Positions 9,655-19,431 of a DNA stretch of 64,000 nt are shown piece by piece; the first letter of the stretch is position 1; every line of letters starts with the position of its first letter. The stretch comes from Rahnella inusitata. Lineage in GTDB: Bacteria > Pseudomonadota > Gammaproteobacteria > Enterobacterales > Enterobacteriaceae. The stretch is from NCBI RefSeq assembly GCF_003263515.1, contig NZ_JYDE01000025.1, forward strand, positions 24,660 through 88,659, in the 5' to 3' direction. The translations under genes and the position numbers were made by a program. A model generated the notes under the pieces. It was given only the letters and a program-made list of their open reading frames with translations. It searched no databases and was not told where the DNA came from.

Positions 9655-10512
9655 CCGGATTGGGATCAGGTAATCACACTCTACTTCGGTCGGCGTCGTA
9701 CCCGGCGCGCGGCCATTAGTGTAGAAGCGTTCGATGTCCTGTCCCTTTCTGCGTGTCAGTTTCAGCGTCGGTAAACAGGTGCTGTACAAGGTCAGAATGA
9801 ATTCCTGTAAATGCTCAGGCGTGCCGTGGTAGTGGAACATGGCATATTCCCCTTCCTGCAACACAATCGGCTGACCTTCGACGTTTTCCGGCAAATGATT
9901 CGGTTCCAGCGCCGTGGTGTACATCACTTCCTGCTCATCATCCTTTTCCTGGCTTGGACGAGAATGGTGCAGGCCGTACAAGATCGGCGGCAGCGTTTTC
10001 GCTTCGCCAATGTACTGACGCCAGAAGTGACGGCGCATTTCGTTACGGTACGTGGTAATTTGCTCCAGCGTACAGGCGTAGCTCTGCGTCATCCCAATCA
10101 GATGTTGTTCTGGCAGTGAGATATACTCAGGCTGCGGCAGAATAAACGCACCGAGGCGGATCGGCGGACAAATGCCGAAGGAATGCCAGTCTTCAGCACG
10201 ACGATACAGTGCGGGAGTCTGTGCAAACTGCTTTTTGAAAGCCCGGGTAAACGTTTGTTGCGAGTCAAAACGGTACTGAAGGGCAATATCTAAAATCGGG
10301 CGGCTGGTCAGGCGCAGTGCGACAGCCGCTTTGGAGAGACGACGGGCACGGATATACGCACCGATGGCATTATTAGTGACATCTTTAAACATTCGTTGCA
10401 GGTGCCACTTGGAATAGCCCGCCTTGGCGGCGACATTGTCGAGTGACAAAGGCTGGTCTAAATGGGTTTCTAACCAGCTAAGAAGGTCACGAATGATTCC
10501 TGCTTGATCCAT
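9649..10512 (-). CDS. rob: Right-origin-binding protein Rob, AraC/XylS-family regulator
   Basis: 287 aa. The start is the ATG at 10512 (MDQAGIIRDLLSWLE); an upstream in-frame start would add 19 residues absent from the family. The N-terminal AraC-type domain (about 8-106) has both helix-turn-helices (SLDNVAAKAGYSKWHLQRMF and the segment ILDIALQYRFDSQQTFTRAF). The C-terminal GyrI-like domain (about 120-287) is the effector-binding part known in E. coli Rob to respond to bile salts and fatty acids. Rob belongs with MarA and SoxS and controls efflux, solvent and antibiotic tolerance genes. Location next to gpmB and creA is as in E. coli. Confidence 0.96.
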   Translation of the reverse strand: MDQAGIIRDLLSWLETHLDQPLSLDNVAAKAGYSKWHLQRMFKDVTNNAIGAYIRARRLSKAAVALRLTSRPILDIALQYRFDSQQTFTRAFKKQFAQTPALYRRAEDWHSFGICPPIRLGAFILPQPEYISLPEQHLIGMTQSYACTLEQITTYRNEMRRHFWRQYIGEAKTLPPILYGLHHSRPSQEKDDEQEVMYTTALEPNHLPENVEGQPIVLQEGEYAMFHYHGTPEHLQEFILTLYSTCLPTLKLTRRKGQDIERFYTNGRAPGTTPTEVECDYLIPIRR

Positions 10513-10720
10513 AGATCGTCCTCGTTGAGCTAAGATAAATGCACAGAATGATGGCCAGCATAATAGCAACTTTTTACTGATAAGACTTCTTAAGAATTTT
10601 TTGGCTATCTGTGCTATTTACAGGTGTTACAGAGTATTTCATTCCAAAAGTGTGAATACACGCTTTCTGAATGGGGTTTCTTTAAAAAACAACGTCATGT
10701 TCATGACGTGGAGTAACTTA

Positions 10721-11203
10721 ATGAATAAGTGTTGGATTTTTGTTTTTGGGATGTTTGTTTTTTGTTCTGGCACAGCCCATGCTGAGCAAGTGGGATCGGT
10801 GGATACGGTTTTCAAACTCTTCGGTCCGGATCACAAAATCGTGGTTGAGGCCTTTGATGATCCTGATATTAAAAATGTAACCTGTTATATCAGCCGTGCA
10901 AAAACCGGCGGTATTAAGGGAGGGCTGGGCCTGGCAGAAGATACGTCCGACGCAGCGATTTCCTGCCAGCAGGTTGGGCCTATCGAATTAAGCGATAAGA
11001 TTAAGCAGGGCCAGGACAAAGGTACGGTCGTATTTCAGAAACGCACGTCTCTGGTGTTTAAAAAGCTCCAGGTGGTGCGTTTTTATGATGAGAAACGTAA
11101 CGCACTTATTTACCTGAGCTATTCCGACAAAGTCGTGGATGGCTCACCGAAAAACGCGCTGAGTGCCGTGCCGATCATTCCGTGGGGTCATCCGGCACCG
11201 TAA
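10721..11203 (+). CDS. creA: CreA, periplasmic protein of unknown function
   Basis: 160 aa. The start at 10721 has a GGAG ribosome site 7 bases upstream and opens a good signal peptide ending GTAHA before [11 protein letters not shown]; earlier in-frame starts lack this. The mature part has the family blocks [36 protein letters not shown] and [17 protein letters not shown], with two Cys likely oxidised in the periplasm. In E. coli creA heads the creABCD operon; here creBCD are absent and creA is followed directly by a terminator and convergent arcA. Function is not known. Confidence 0.93.
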   Translation: MNKCWIFVFGMFVFCSGTAHAEQVGSVDTVFKLFGPDHKIVVEAFDDPDIKNVTCYISRAKTGGIKGGLGLAEDTSDAAISCQQVGPIELSDKIKQGQDKGTVVFQKRTSLVFKKLQVVRFYDEKRNALIYLSYSDKVVDGSPKNALSAVPIIPWGHPAP

Positions 11204-11240
11204 GTCAGCGTATTTTTCCTGCAAGATATCGCATAAAAGA

Positions 11241-11264
11241 AAAGGCCAGCTTTCGCTGGCCTTT
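11241..11264. terminator. Bidirectional terminator between creA and arcA
   Basis: Perfect 10-bp stem AAAGGCCAGC / GCTGGCCTTT with a TTTC loop. On the arcA strand it is followed by TTTTCTTTTAT. Confidence 0.88.
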
Positions 11265-11321
11265 CACGTTGACTCACTCTGCAACAGAACGGTTGGCAAC
11301 CCTCTGCGTGCGTCGGTGGGA

Positions 11322-12038
11322 TCAGTCTTCCAGATCGCCACAGAAACGGTAGCCTTCGCCGTGAATGGTGGCGATGATTTCCGGTGTATCAGGCGTCGCT
11401 TCGAAGTGTTTACGAATGCGGCGGATCGTGACGTCCACGGTACGGTCATGTGGTTTCAGTTCGCGGCCAGTCATTTTCTTCAGCAGATCGCCACGGGTTT
11501 GGATCTTGCCCGGGTTTTCGCAGAAGTGCAGCATGGCGCGGAATTCACTGCGTGGTAACTTGTATTGCTCGCCCTGCGGGCTGACCAGTGAACGGCTGTT
11601 GATATCTAATTCCCAGCCATTGAATTTGTAGCTTTCAACCAGACGACGTTCTTCACCGGTAGTACCCAGGTTCATCGTGCGGGAAAGCAGGTTGCGAGCG
11701 CGGATAGTCAGCTCACGCGGGTTGAATGGCTTGGTGATGTAATCATCAGCGCCGATTTCAAGGCCCAGAATTTTATCGACTTCGTTGTCGCGGCCAGTCA
11801 GGAACATCAGTGCTACGCTGGCTTGTTCACGCAGTTCGCGCGCCAGCAGCAGGCCATTTTTGCCTGGCAGGTTGATGTCCATGATCACCAGATTGATGTC
11901 ATTTTCGGACAGGATGTGGTGCATTTCTGCGCCATCATTGGCTTCATGTACCATGTAGCCTTCGGCTTCGAAAATGCTCTTTAACGTATTACGTGTCACT
12001 AACTCGTCTTCGACGATCAGAATATGTGGGGTCTGCAT
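11322..12038 (-). CDS. arcA: ArcA, aerobic respiration control response regulator
   Basis: 238 aa OmpR/PhoB-type response regulator phosphorylated by ArcB under low oxygen; represses TCA-cycle and aerobic genes. Receiver domain 1-120: acidic pocket VEDE, phospho-acceptor Asp54 in [12 protein letters not shown], Thr and Lys in LTGRDNE and [10 protein letters not shown]. Winged-helix DNA-binding domain from about 135 with [15 protein letters not shown] and [11 protein letters not shown]. Same length as E. coli ArcA. The leader is long and contains an FNR-like box at 12321-12334, consistent with Fnr activation of arcA known in E. coli. Confidence 0.98.
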   Translation of the reverse strand: MQTPHILIVEDELVTRNTLKSIFEAEGYMVHEANDGAEMHHILSENDINLVIMDINLPGKNGLLLARELREQASVALMFLTGRDNEVDKILGLEIGADDYITKPFNPRELTIRARNLLSRTMNLGTTGEERRLVESYKFNGWELDINSRSLVSPQGEQYKLPRSEFRAMLHFCENPGKIQTRGDLLKKMTGRELKPHDRTVDVTIRRIRKHFEATPDTPEIIATIHGEGYRFCGDLED

Positions 12039-12706
12039 GATTGCTACCTAAGATTGCCAACAAATAGAAAATAGGAGTACAGAAGTCCTTGTTATCCCGA
12101 TGAAATTCGACAGCTTACAGGCTATCTCACTCGTTACATGACTAAAGTACGTAAATGCGTTCTCGATGCAATTTCCATTAACGGCAACCACATCGCAAGC
12201 TTGGTCAGGGATTCCACTTTCTGCAGTTCCACGTGGTCCTAAAGCGGCGCACATCCTAACCTTATTAACAGCAATATAACAGCGAGTGCCGAAATTACCA
12301 CCCAACAAAACTACGATTTGTTGACATATATCAAGTTCAATTGTAGCACGGTAACAGAAACGTGAAAAACGCTTATAAGAATGCACGCTTGAGTCACATT
12401 TCGTCCATTATTGTACACGATTCAGCAAATCCAGAAGTAAGCGCAGATAAATGAGAAAATGACCATGGGCGGTATTATATATCCCTATGAAAAACATTGA
12501 TTTAAATTTACATGAGCTTTGCTTAACAGCGCCAGCCGCTTTTTTACCTGTCAGCTAAGGTTTTCCGATAAAATGGATGAATATATTAGGTCGGCTGTTA
12601 AGTTCTTGTGAATAATATAAGCGTTGAATAGGTTCTGGCGCAGGATAAAAATTCATCGCTGAACAACACACGACAATTTCTTTCTCACTCTTTTCGAAGG
12701 TACGAC
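12039..12706. other. Long intergenic region upstream of arcA and yjtD
   Basis: About 668 bases between two divergent genes. No supported gene: one open frame on the minus strand (12048-12386) has no ribosome site or family resemblance. It contains an FNR-like site and should hold the promoters of both neighbours. E. coli has the small gene yjjY here; I cannot see it. Confidence 0.6.
12321..12334. promoter_or_regulatory. FNR-like box upstream of arcA
   Basis: TTGACATATATCAA matches the FNR consensus TTGAT-N4-ATCAA with one mismatch. It lies about 283 bases upstream of the arcA start. Fnr control of arcA is established in E. coli; here it is an inference from the motif. Confidence 0.6.
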
Positions 12707-13393
12707 ATGCAACTTCATATTATTTTGGTTTCCCCTGCGCGCCCTGAAAATGTTGGGGCGGCGGCGCGTGCCATGAAAACCATGGGCTTCGCATCTTTGC
12801 GTATCGTCGACAGTGAAGCACATCTCAAACCTGAAGCCGGCTGGGTCGCGCACGGCTCGCAGGAAATCCTGCAAAATGCCCGGCATTTCGCGACGCTGGC
12901 CGATGCGCTGGTCGATATCGATTTCACCGTGGCGACCACGGCCCGCAGCCGCGCCCGTTTCCACTACTACTGCACGCCTCCGCAATTGCTGACGCAGCTT
13001 GAAGAGAAAAGCCACTGGGTGAATCATGCGGCGCTGGTGTTCGGTCGTGAAGATTCCGGGCTGACCAACGAAGAGCTGGAGCTGGCCGATATTCTGACCG
13101 GCGTGCCGATGGTGGCGGATTATCCTTCATTGAACCTGGGGCAGGCGGTGATGGTGTTCTGCTATCAGCTGTCATCACTCAATCAGGTTGCCGCCGTGCG
13201 TCCTGAAAATGCCGAGGCCGGGCAGCTAAACGCGTTGCGTTCCAGAGTAGGCCGGTTACTGCAAAATGTCGGCGCAGAAGATGACCAAAAACTGGCCGAC
13301 TGGGTGCAGCAGCGGCTCGGACTTTTAGAGCAGCGGGATGCCGCCATGCTGCATACTTTGCTGCATGACATCGAAAAAAAGCTGAACTCATGA
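12707..13393 (+). CDS. yjtD: SPOUT-family RNA methyltransferase YjtD (LasT)
   Basis: 228 aa TrmH/SpoU-type methyltransferase with the deep-knot SAM site: N-terminal IILVSPARPENVGAAARAMK, then ATTARSRARFHYY, FGREDSGLTNEE and DYPSLNLGQAVMVF. Predicted to put a methyl group on tRNA or rRNA ribose; the exact target of the E. coli homologue is not well established. Same length and position (between arcA and the thr leader) as in E. coli. The ATG is preceded by a GAAGG ribosome site. Confidence 0.93.
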   Translation: MQLHIILVSPARPENVGAAARAMKTMGFASLRIVDSEAHLKPEAGWVAHGSQEILQNARHFATLADALVDIDFTVATTARSRARFHYYCTPPQLLTQLEEKSHWVNHAALVFGREDSGLTNEELELADILTGVPMVADYPSLNLGQAVMVFCYQLSSLNQVAAVRPENAEAGQLNALRSRVGRLLQNVGAEDDQKLADWVQQRLGLLEQRDAAMLHTLLHDIEKKLNS

Positions 13394-13408
13394 TGTGAGG
13401 GCTTTTTT
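13374..13408 (+). terminator. Probable terminator of yjtD
   Basis: A-run plus GC, an inner CTCA/TGAG stem, then GC and six T. The hairpin overlaps the yjtD stop codon and has internal mismatches. Confidence 0.55.
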
Positions 13409-13534
13409 CTTTCAGGCAGTGTAATGTTCCGCTAGATGCGTTCATCCCTGTGAATTGCGCTGGAATTATTTTTAAATGCAGCGGATTGTTCATTTTGTAC
13501 CGCCGATGGCTGACGGTGTAAAATCAGAAAAAAA

Positions 13535-13563
13535 TTGACTTGTTGTGCCTTATGCTTTAGCTA
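13535..13563 (+). promoter_or_regulatory. thr operon promoter (candidate)
   Basis: TTGACT (13535-13540), a 17-base spacer, then TAGCTA (13558-13563). It lies about 46 bases before the leader peptide start. Confidence 0.55.
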
Positions 13564-13609
13564 ATAGAGGCAGACAGCGTAAAAACTCTAAGACAGACAG
13601 AAAATAAAA

Positions 13610-13678
13610 ATGCGAATCATCAGCCTGAACACAACAATTATTACCACCACCGATACCACAGGTAACGGGGCGGGCTGA
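13610..13678 (+). CDS. thrL: thr operon leader peptide ThrL
   Basis: 22-codon leader peptide. It reads MRIISL, then a Thr/Ile-rich stretch, and ends TGNGAG like the E. coli leader. Seven Thr and four Ile codons make translation sensitive to charged tRNA-Thr and tRNA-Ile. Ribosome stalling here would favour the antiterminator over the attenuator hairpin at 13698-13734. The sequence begins with MRIISL in place of the E. coli MKRIST. Confidence 0.93.
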   Translation: MRIISLNTTIITTTDTTGNGAG

Positions 13679-13697
13679 CGCGTACAGGAAAAAAGAA

Positions 13698-13734
13698 AAA
13701 AAGCCCGCACCTAACCAGTGCGGGCTTTTTTTTT
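13698..13734 (+). terminator. thr attenuator
   Basis: Perfect 13-bp stem (AAAAAGCCCGCAC / GTGCGGGCTTTTT), 7-base loop, followed by more T. It lies 20 bases after the leader stop and 38 bases before thrA. Confidence 0.95.
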
Positions 13735-13771
13735 AACACTTTAAACGACGAGCTTCAGGAGAGAATCAGAA

Positions 13772-16231
13772 ATGCGAGTGTTGAAATTTGGCGGGACCTC
13801 AGTAGCAAACGCAGAACGCTTTTTGCGGGTTGCGGACATTATGGAAAGCAATGCGCGTCAGGGACAGGTCGCAACGGTATTATCTGCACCTGCCAAAATT
13901 ACCAACTCTCTGGTCGCCATGATTGAACGAACTGTCGCAGGACAGGATATTCATACCATCATGAGTGATGCAGAAAGCATTTTTGGACAGCTGATCGCCG
14001 GCCTGGCGGATGCGCAGCCGGATTTCGATCTGCCAAAAGTGAAAGCCTATGTCGACCACGAATTTGCCCAACTCAAGCAGCTGTTACACGGCATCGCCCT
14101 GCTGGGGCAGTGCCCGGACAGCGTTAACGCTTCTATCATCTGTCGCGGCGAAAAGCTTTCCATTGCCATTATGGAAGCGGTATTCATAGCCAAAGGTTTC
14201 GGCGTCACTGTCATCAATCCGGTTGAGAAGCTGCTGGCGCAAGGCCACTACCTTGAATCTACCGTCGATATCAACGAATCCACCCGCCGTATTTCGGCAA
14301 GCGCGATCCCGGCTGACCACATCGTGCTGATGGCCGGTTTCACCGCAGGCAACGACAAAGGCGAACTGGTGGTGCTCGGGCGTAACGGCTCCGACTATTC
14401 CGCTGCCGTGCTGGCTGCCTGTTTACGCGCAGACTGTTGCGAAATCTGGACCGACGTCGACGGCGTATATACCTGCGATCCGCGCATCGTTCCCGATGCA
14501 CGTCTGCTGAAATCGATGTCGTATCAGGAAGCAATGGAGCTGTCGTACTTTGGTGCGAAAGTGCTTCATCCAAGAACTATCCTGCCGATTGCTCAGTTCC
14601 AGATCCCTTGCCTTATCAAAAACACCACCAACCCGCAGGCGCCCGGCACCCTGATCGGCAGCGAAAGCCTGGGTGACAATACGCCGGTCAAAGGCATCAC
14701 CAACCTGAATAATATGGCGATGATCAACGTCTCCGGACCTGGGATGAAAGGGATGATTGGCATGGCGGCGCGCGTTTTCGCCGTGATGTCCCGCTCAGGG
14801 ATTTCAGTGGTGCTGATCACGCAGTCTTCTTCTGAGTACAGTATCAGCTTCTGCGTACCGCAAAACGAACTGGAGCGCGCACGTAAGGCGCTGGAAGACG
14901 AATTCTATCTTGAGCTGAAAGACGGCCTGCTGGAGCCGCTGGACGTGATGGAGAAACTGGCGGTCATTTCAGTCGTCGGTGACGGCATGCGTACCCTGCG
15001 CGGCATCTCAGCCAAATTTTTCTCCGCACTGGCGCGTGCCAACATCAACATCGTGGCCATTGCGCAGGGCTCTTCCGAGCGTTCGATCTCCGTCGTCGTC
15101 AATAATGAAGACGCGACTACCGGCGTACGCGTCAGCCACCAGATGCTGTTCAACACCGATCAGGTAATCGAAGTCTTCCTGATTGGCGTCGGCGGTGTCG
15201 GCGGTGCGTTGATCGAACAGATCCGCCGTCAGCAGGCATGGCTAAAAACCAAACATATCGATCTGCGCGTATGCGGTATCGCCAACTCCCGCGCGTTGTT
15301 AACCAACGTGCACGGTATTGCCCTCGAAAGCTGGCAGGACGAGCTGGCAGCAGCGAAAGAGCCGCTGAATCTGGGTCGCCTGATCCGTCTGGTGAAGGAA
15401 TATCATCTGCTGAACCCGGTGATCGTGGACTGTACCTCCAGCCAGGAAGTGGCCGATCAGTATGCGGATTTCCTGACTGACGGTTTCCACGTCGTCACGC
15501 CGAACAAAAAAGCCAATACCTCGTCGATGAATTATTACTATCAGCTGCGTAAAGCAGCGGATGGCTCGCGCCGTAAGTTCTTGTACGACACAAACGTCGG
15601 TGCCGGTTTGCCGGTGATTGAGAACCTGCAAAACCTGCTGAACGCCGGTGATGAACTGCTGCGTTTCTCCGGTATCCTTTCTGGTTCACTGTCGTTCATC
15701 TTCGGCAAGCTGGACGAAGGGATGTCCCTGTCTGCGGCCACGTTGCAGGCGCGCGATATGGGCTACACCGAGCCGGATCCGCGTGATGACCTGTCTGGCA
15801 TGGACGTGGCGCGTAAGCTGCTGATTCTGGCGCGTGAGGCAGGATACATACTGGAACTGAGCGATATCGACGTGGAATCCGTTTTACCGCCTTCTTTCAA
15901 TGCCGAAGGGGATGTGAATACCTTCGTCGCGCGTTTGCCGGAACTGGATGCGGAATTTGCGAAACGCGTTGCTCAGGCAACCGCTGAAGGCAAAGTGTTG
16001 CGTTATGTCGGTGCCATCGAAGAAGGGCGCTGCAAAGTAAAAATCGACGCCGTCGATGGTAATGACCCGCTTTATAAAGTAAAAAATGGTGAGAATGCGC
16101 TGGCGTTTTATAGTCGCTATTATCAGCCGTTGCCGCTGGTTCTGCGCGGTTACGGTGCCGGTAATGATGTGACGGCGGCAGGTGTGTTTGCCGATCTTTT
16201 GCGAACGCTGTCATGGAAGTTAGGAGTTTAA
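13772..16231 (+). CDS. thrA: Bifunctional aspartokinase I / homoserine dehydrogenase I
   Basis: 819 aa, catalysing the first and third steps from aspartate to threonine, with feedback inhibition by threonine. The aspartokinase domain starts with [11 protein letters not shown] (residues 3-13) and has [13 protein letters not shown]; two ACT-type regulatory segments follow (around [16 protein letters not shown] and [17 protein letters not shown]). The homoserine dehydrogenase NAD(P) fold starts near residue 472 ([13 protein letters not shown]), with VTPNKKANT and [17 protein letters not shown] later. Length matches E. coli ThrA (820). First gene of thrABC after the attenuator; ribosome site AGGAGAG upstream of the ATG. 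Confidence 0.98.
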   Translation: MRVLKFGGTSVANAERFLRVADIMESNARQGQVATVLSAPAKITNSLVAMIERTVAGQDIHTIMSDAESIFGQLIAGLADAQPDFDLPKVKAYVDHEFAQLKQLLHGIALLGQCPDSVNASIICRGEKLSIAIMEAVFIAKGFGVTVINPVEKLLAQGHYLESTVDINESTRRISASAIPADHIVLMAGFTAGNDKGELVVLGRNGSDYSAAVLAACLRADCCEIWTDVDGVYTCDPRIVPDARLLKSMSYQEAMELSYFGAKVLHPRTILPIAQFQIPCLIKNTTNPQAPGTLIGSESLGDNTPVKGITNLNNMAMINVSGPGMKGMIGMAARVFAVMSRSGISVVLITQSSSEYSISFCVPQNELERARKALEDEFYLELKDGLLEPLDVMEKLAVISVVGDGMRTLRGISAKFFSALARANINIVAIAQGSSERSISVVVNNEDATTGVRVSHQMLFNTDQVIEVFLIGVGGVGGALIEQIRRQQAWLKTKHIDLRVCGIANSRALLTNVHGIALESWQDELAAAKEPLNLGRLIRLVKEYHLLNPVIVDCTSSQEVADQYADFLTDGFHVVTPNKKANTSSMNYYYQLRKAADGSRRKFLYDTNVGAGLPVIENLQNLLNAGDELLRFSGILSGSLSFIFGKLDEGMSLSAATLQARDMGYTEPDPRDDLSGMDVARKLLILAREAGYILELSDIDVESVLPPSFNAEGDVNTFVARLPELDAEFAKRVAQATAEGKVLRYVGAIEEGRCKVKIDAVDGNDPLYKVKNGENALAFYSRYYQPLPLVLRGYGAGNDVTAAGVFADLLRTLSWKLGV

Positions 16232-16232
16232 T

Positions 16233-17162
16233 ATGGTTAAGGTGTATGCCCCGGCTTCAATTGGGAACGTCAGCGTCGGTTTCGACGTTCTGGGCGCAGC
16301 GGTTTCTCCGGTGGACGGAACGCTGCTCGGCGACTGTGTATCGGTCGAAGCAGCGACAGAATTCAGCCTGAAAAGCGAAGGCCGGTTTGTCTCCAAACTG
16401 CCGGATCGCATGGAAGACAATATCGTTTATCAGTGCTGGCAGCGTTTCTGTCAGGAGATTGGCAAAGACGTGCCGGTAGCGATGACGCTGGAAAAAAACA
16501 TGCCGATTGGCTCAGGTCTCGGTTCCAGTGCCTGTTCGGTAGTCGCCGGTCTGATGGCGATGAACGAGTTCTGTGGTAAGCCGCTGAGTGAAAACCAGAT
16601 GCTGGCGCTGATGGGCGAACTGGAAGGGCGTATTTCCGGCAGTGTGCATTTTGATAACGTCGCGCCGTGCTATCTCGGCGGCATCCAGCTGATGCTGGAA
16701 GAGCTGGATGTTATCAGCCAGAACGTCCCCAGTTTTGACGACTGGCTGTGGGTGATGGCGTATCCGGGAATTAAAGTCTCGACGGCGGAAGCGCGTGCGA
16801 TTTTACCGGCGCAGTATCGCCGTCAGGATTGCATCAGCCACGGGCGTTATCTGGCGGGCTTTATTCACGCCTGCCACACGCAGCAACCCTTGCTGGCTGC
16901 GAAGCTGATGAAGGACGTGATTGCCGAGCCGTACCGTACCCGTTTGCTGCCGGGCTTTGCACAAGCGCGCAGCGCCGCCGAAGAAATTGGCGCACTGGCG
17001 TGCGGGATTTCCGGTTCCGGTCCGACGCTGTTTGCGGTCTGTAATGACAGCGCAACGGCGAAACGTATGGCTGACTGGTTGCAGACGCACTATCTGCAAA
17101 ATGACGAAGGCTTTGTTCATATTTGTCGTCTTGATACCGCCGGTGCGCGCGTGTTGGGATAA
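16233..17162 (+). CDS. thrB: Homoserine kinase ThrB
   Basis: 309 aa GHMP kinase converting homoserine to O-phosphohomoserine. The start [21 protein letters not shown] is typical; the phosphate-binding GHMP motif is [15 protein letters not shown] (about residue 90), and the C-terminal motif is [13 protein letters not shown]. The ATG is only one base after the thrA stop, so translation is probably coupled. Length equals the E. coli enzyme (310). Confidence 0.98.
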   Translation: MVKVYAPASIGNVSVGFDVLGAAVSPVDGTLLGDCVSVEAATEFSLKSEGRFVSKLPDRMEDNIVYQCWQRFCQEIGKDVPVAMTLEKNMPIGSGLGSSACSVVAGLMAMNEFCGKPLSENQMLALMGELEGRISGSVHFDNVAPCYLGGIQLMLEELDVISQNVPSFDDWLWVMAYPGIKVSTAEARAILPAQYRRQDCISHGRYLAGFIHACHTQQPLLAAKLMKDVIAEPYRTRLLPGFAQARSAAEEIGALACGISGSGPTLFAVCNDSATAKRMADWLQTHYLQNDEGFVHICRLDTAGARVLG

Positions 17163-17186
17163 CTCGAAAATTTATTGGGATAACAA

Positions 17187-18476
17187 ATGAAACTGTACAA
17201 CCTGAAGGATCACAACGAGCAGGTCAGCTTTGCTCAGGCCGTCAAACAAGGTTTGGGTAAACAGCAGGGCTTATTCTTCCCGCTGGACTTGCCGGAGTTT
17301 GAACTGACCGAAATCGACCGTCTGCTGGAACTGGATTTCGTGACCCGCAGCAGCCGCATTCTCTCTGCTTTCATCGGCGATGAAATTCCTGAAGACGAGT
17401 TACATCAGCGCGTCAAAAATGCATTTGCGTTCCCGGCGCCGGTCGCCAAAGTGGAAGAAGACATCGCCTGTCTGGAGCTGTTCCACGGGCCGACGCTGGC
17501 GTTTAAAGATTTCGGTGGCCGCTTCATGGCGCAGATCCTGACGCAGGTGTCAGGCGACCAGCCGGTGACCATTCTGACCGCGACCTCTGGTGATACCGGC
17601 GCGGCTGTCGCACATGCATTCCACGGCATGAAAAATGTGCGTGTGGTGATTCTGTATCCGCGCGGCAAAATCAGCCCGTTACAGGAAAAACTGTTCTGTA
17701 CCCTCGGTGGCAACATTCATACCGTGGCGATCGACGGCGATTTCGATGCCTGCCAGGCGCTGGTGAAACAGGCATTTGATGACGAAGAACTTAAACACGC
17801 GCTGAAACTGAACTCGGCGAACTCGATCAATATCAGCCGTCTGCTGGCGCAGATTTGTTATTACTTTGAAGCAGTTGCCCAGTTGCCTCAGGAAGCGCGC
17901 AATCAGCTGGTGGTGTCGGTGCCAAGCGGTAACTTTGGTGACCTGACGGCCGGTTTGCTGGCCAAATCCCTCGGCCTGCCGATCAAACGTTTCATCGCTG
18001 CCACTAACGCCAATGACACCGTGCCGCGTTTCCTGTCTAACGGGGAATGGGAACCGAAGAAAACCGTCGCAACGCTGTCGAATGCGATGGACGTCAGCCA
18101 GCCAAACAACTGGCCGCGCGTGGAAGAGTTGTATCGCCGCAAAATCTGGCAGCTGAAAGATCTCGGGTTTGGTGCGGTCAGCGATGACACCACTGAAGAC
18201 GCGATGCGCGAACTGGCGGACATCGGCTATATCTCTGAACCGCACGCCGCGATTGCTTACCGGGTGCTGCGCGATCAGCTGCAACCTGGCGAATTCGGTC
18301 TGTTCATCGGTACCGCACACCCGGCGAAATTCAAAGAAAGCGTGGAGTCGATTCTGGGTCAGGACATCGGTCTGCCGAAAGAACTGGCTGAGCGCGCTGA
18401 CCTGCCGCTGTTGTCGCATAACCTGCCGGCCAATTTCAGCGAAATGCGTGCTTTTCTGATGGCGCTGCCTGAATAA
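17187..18476 (+). CDS. thrC: Threonine synthase ThrC
   Basis: 429 aa pyridoxal-phosphate enzyme making threonine from O-phosphohomoserine. The PLP lysine is Lys107 in LAFKDFGGRFM. TATSGDTGAAVAHAF is the phosphate-binding segment and PSGNFGDLTAGLLAK a later cofactor contact. It is the last gene of the operon, 24 bases after thrB, and is followed by a clear terminator. Confidence 0.98.
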   Translation: MKLYNLKDHNEQVSFAQAVKQGLGKQQGLFFPLDLPEFELTEIDRLLELDFVTRSSRILSAFIGDEIPEDELHQRVKNAFAFPAPVAKVEEDIACLELFHGPTLAFKDFGGRFMAQILTQVSGDQPVTILTATSGDTGAAVAHAFHGMKNVRVVILYPRGKISPLQEKLFCTLGGNIHTVAIDGDFDACQALVKQAFDDEELKHALKLNSANSINISRLLAQICYYFEAVAQLPQEARNQLVVSVPSGNFGDLTAGLLAKSLGLPIKRFIAATNANDTVPRFLSNGEWEPKKTVATLSNAMDVSQPNNWPRVEELYRRKIWQLKDLGFGAVSDDTTEDAMRELADIGYISEPHAAIAYRVLRDQLQPGEFGLFIGTAHPAKFKESVESILGQDIGLPKELAERADLPLLSHNLPANFSEMRAFLMALPE

Positions 18477-18497
18477 CTACGCGGTCTTCTGAAATGC

Positions 18498-18523
18498 AAA
18501 AACCCTCTTCACGAGGGTTTTTT
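18498..18523 (+). terminator. thr operon terminator
   Basis: Stem AACCCTC / GAGGGTT with a 5-base loop, flanked by A and T runs, 22 bases after the thrC stop. It may also serve the convergent yaaA gene. Confidence 0.9.
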
Positions 18524-18545
18524 TATGCCTGTCGCATTGTAAAAA

Positions 18546-19319
18546 TCAGCGCTCAGGGCGGGTAAATACCATTTCGTTACCCTGCGAACGCGATTCATCA
18601 AAGGAATAACCTTCCAGGTTAAAATCCTGCAACTGCTTCGGTTTATCCAGACGCTCTTTGATGATGAAGCGGCTCATCAGGCCGCGCGCTTTTTTGGCAT
18701 AGAAGCTGATGACTTTGTATTTGCCATTTTTCTCATCGAGGAAAACCGGCTTGATGATTTCGCCATCCAGCAATTTGGGTTTTACCGCTTTGAAGTATTC
18801 ATCGGACGCCAGATTCACCAGCACTTTGCTTTTCTGTTCGTTTAAAAGCAGATTAAGTTTTTCCGTCAGCAGTTCGCCCCAGAAGGCATACAGGTTCGCA
18901 CCCTGCGGATTTTCGAGGCGGATTCCCATTTCCAGACGGTAAGGCATCATCAAGTCCAGCGGGCGCAGCAGGCCATATAAGCCGGACAACATACGCAGAT
19001 GTTTCTGGGCAAAATCGAAATCTTTCTCGCTGAAATCTTCTGCCTGCAAACCGGTATAAACATCACCTTTGAAGGCCAGCAGCGCCTGACGCGCATTCTT
19101 TGGCGTGAAATCTGGATGCCATTCGTTAAAGCGCTCGGCGTTCAGATGCGCGAGTTTATCGCTGATCCCCATCAAAGAAGAGATCTGCGCAGGCGACATT
19201 TTGCGCGCTACGGCGATCAGTTCGCTGGATTTATCCAGCAGCTCGGGCTGGGTATAGCGCGTTGTCGCAAGCGGGCTTTCGTAATCGAGCGTTTTGGCAG
19301 GAGAAATAATGGTCAGCAT
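18546..19319 (-). CDS. yaaA: Peroxide stress resistance protein YaaA
   Basis: 257 aa, DUF328/UPF0246 family. In E. coli it is OxyR-induced and lowers intracellular unincorporated iron during hydrogen peroxide stress. The family N-terminus [16 protein letters not shown] and blocks [26 protein letters not shown] and [17 protein letters not shown] are present. Convergent with thrC, followed upstream by yaaJ in the same orientation, as in E. coli. Confidence 0.95.
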   Translation of the reverse strand: MLTIISPAKTLDYESPLATTRYTQPELLDKSSELIAVARKMSPAQISSLMGISDKLAHLNAERFNEWHPDFTPKNARQALLAFKGDVYTGLQAEDFSEKDFDFAQKHLRMLSGLYGLLRPLDLMMPYRLEMGIRLENPQGANLYAFWGELLTEKLNLLLNEQKSKVLVNLASDEYFKAVKPKLLDGEIIKPVFLDEKNGKYKVISFYAKKARGLMSRFIIKERLDKPKQLQDFNLEGYSFDESRSQGNEMVFTRPER

Positions 19320-19431
19320 AGTGCGTCCGTTTGGTCAGTGACGGTTCAGATTCGGGAAATTTTCGTTGCTCTACTGTAGCAAAAAAGTCATTGAAATGGC
19401 GCGCGGGCGAAAATAACAACGATAGGCACAA

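Noticed and set aside
12048..12386. A 112-codon open frame upstream of arcA
   Set aside because: No ribosome site, no family match, and it spans the FNR-like box; more likely promoter and leader DNA.
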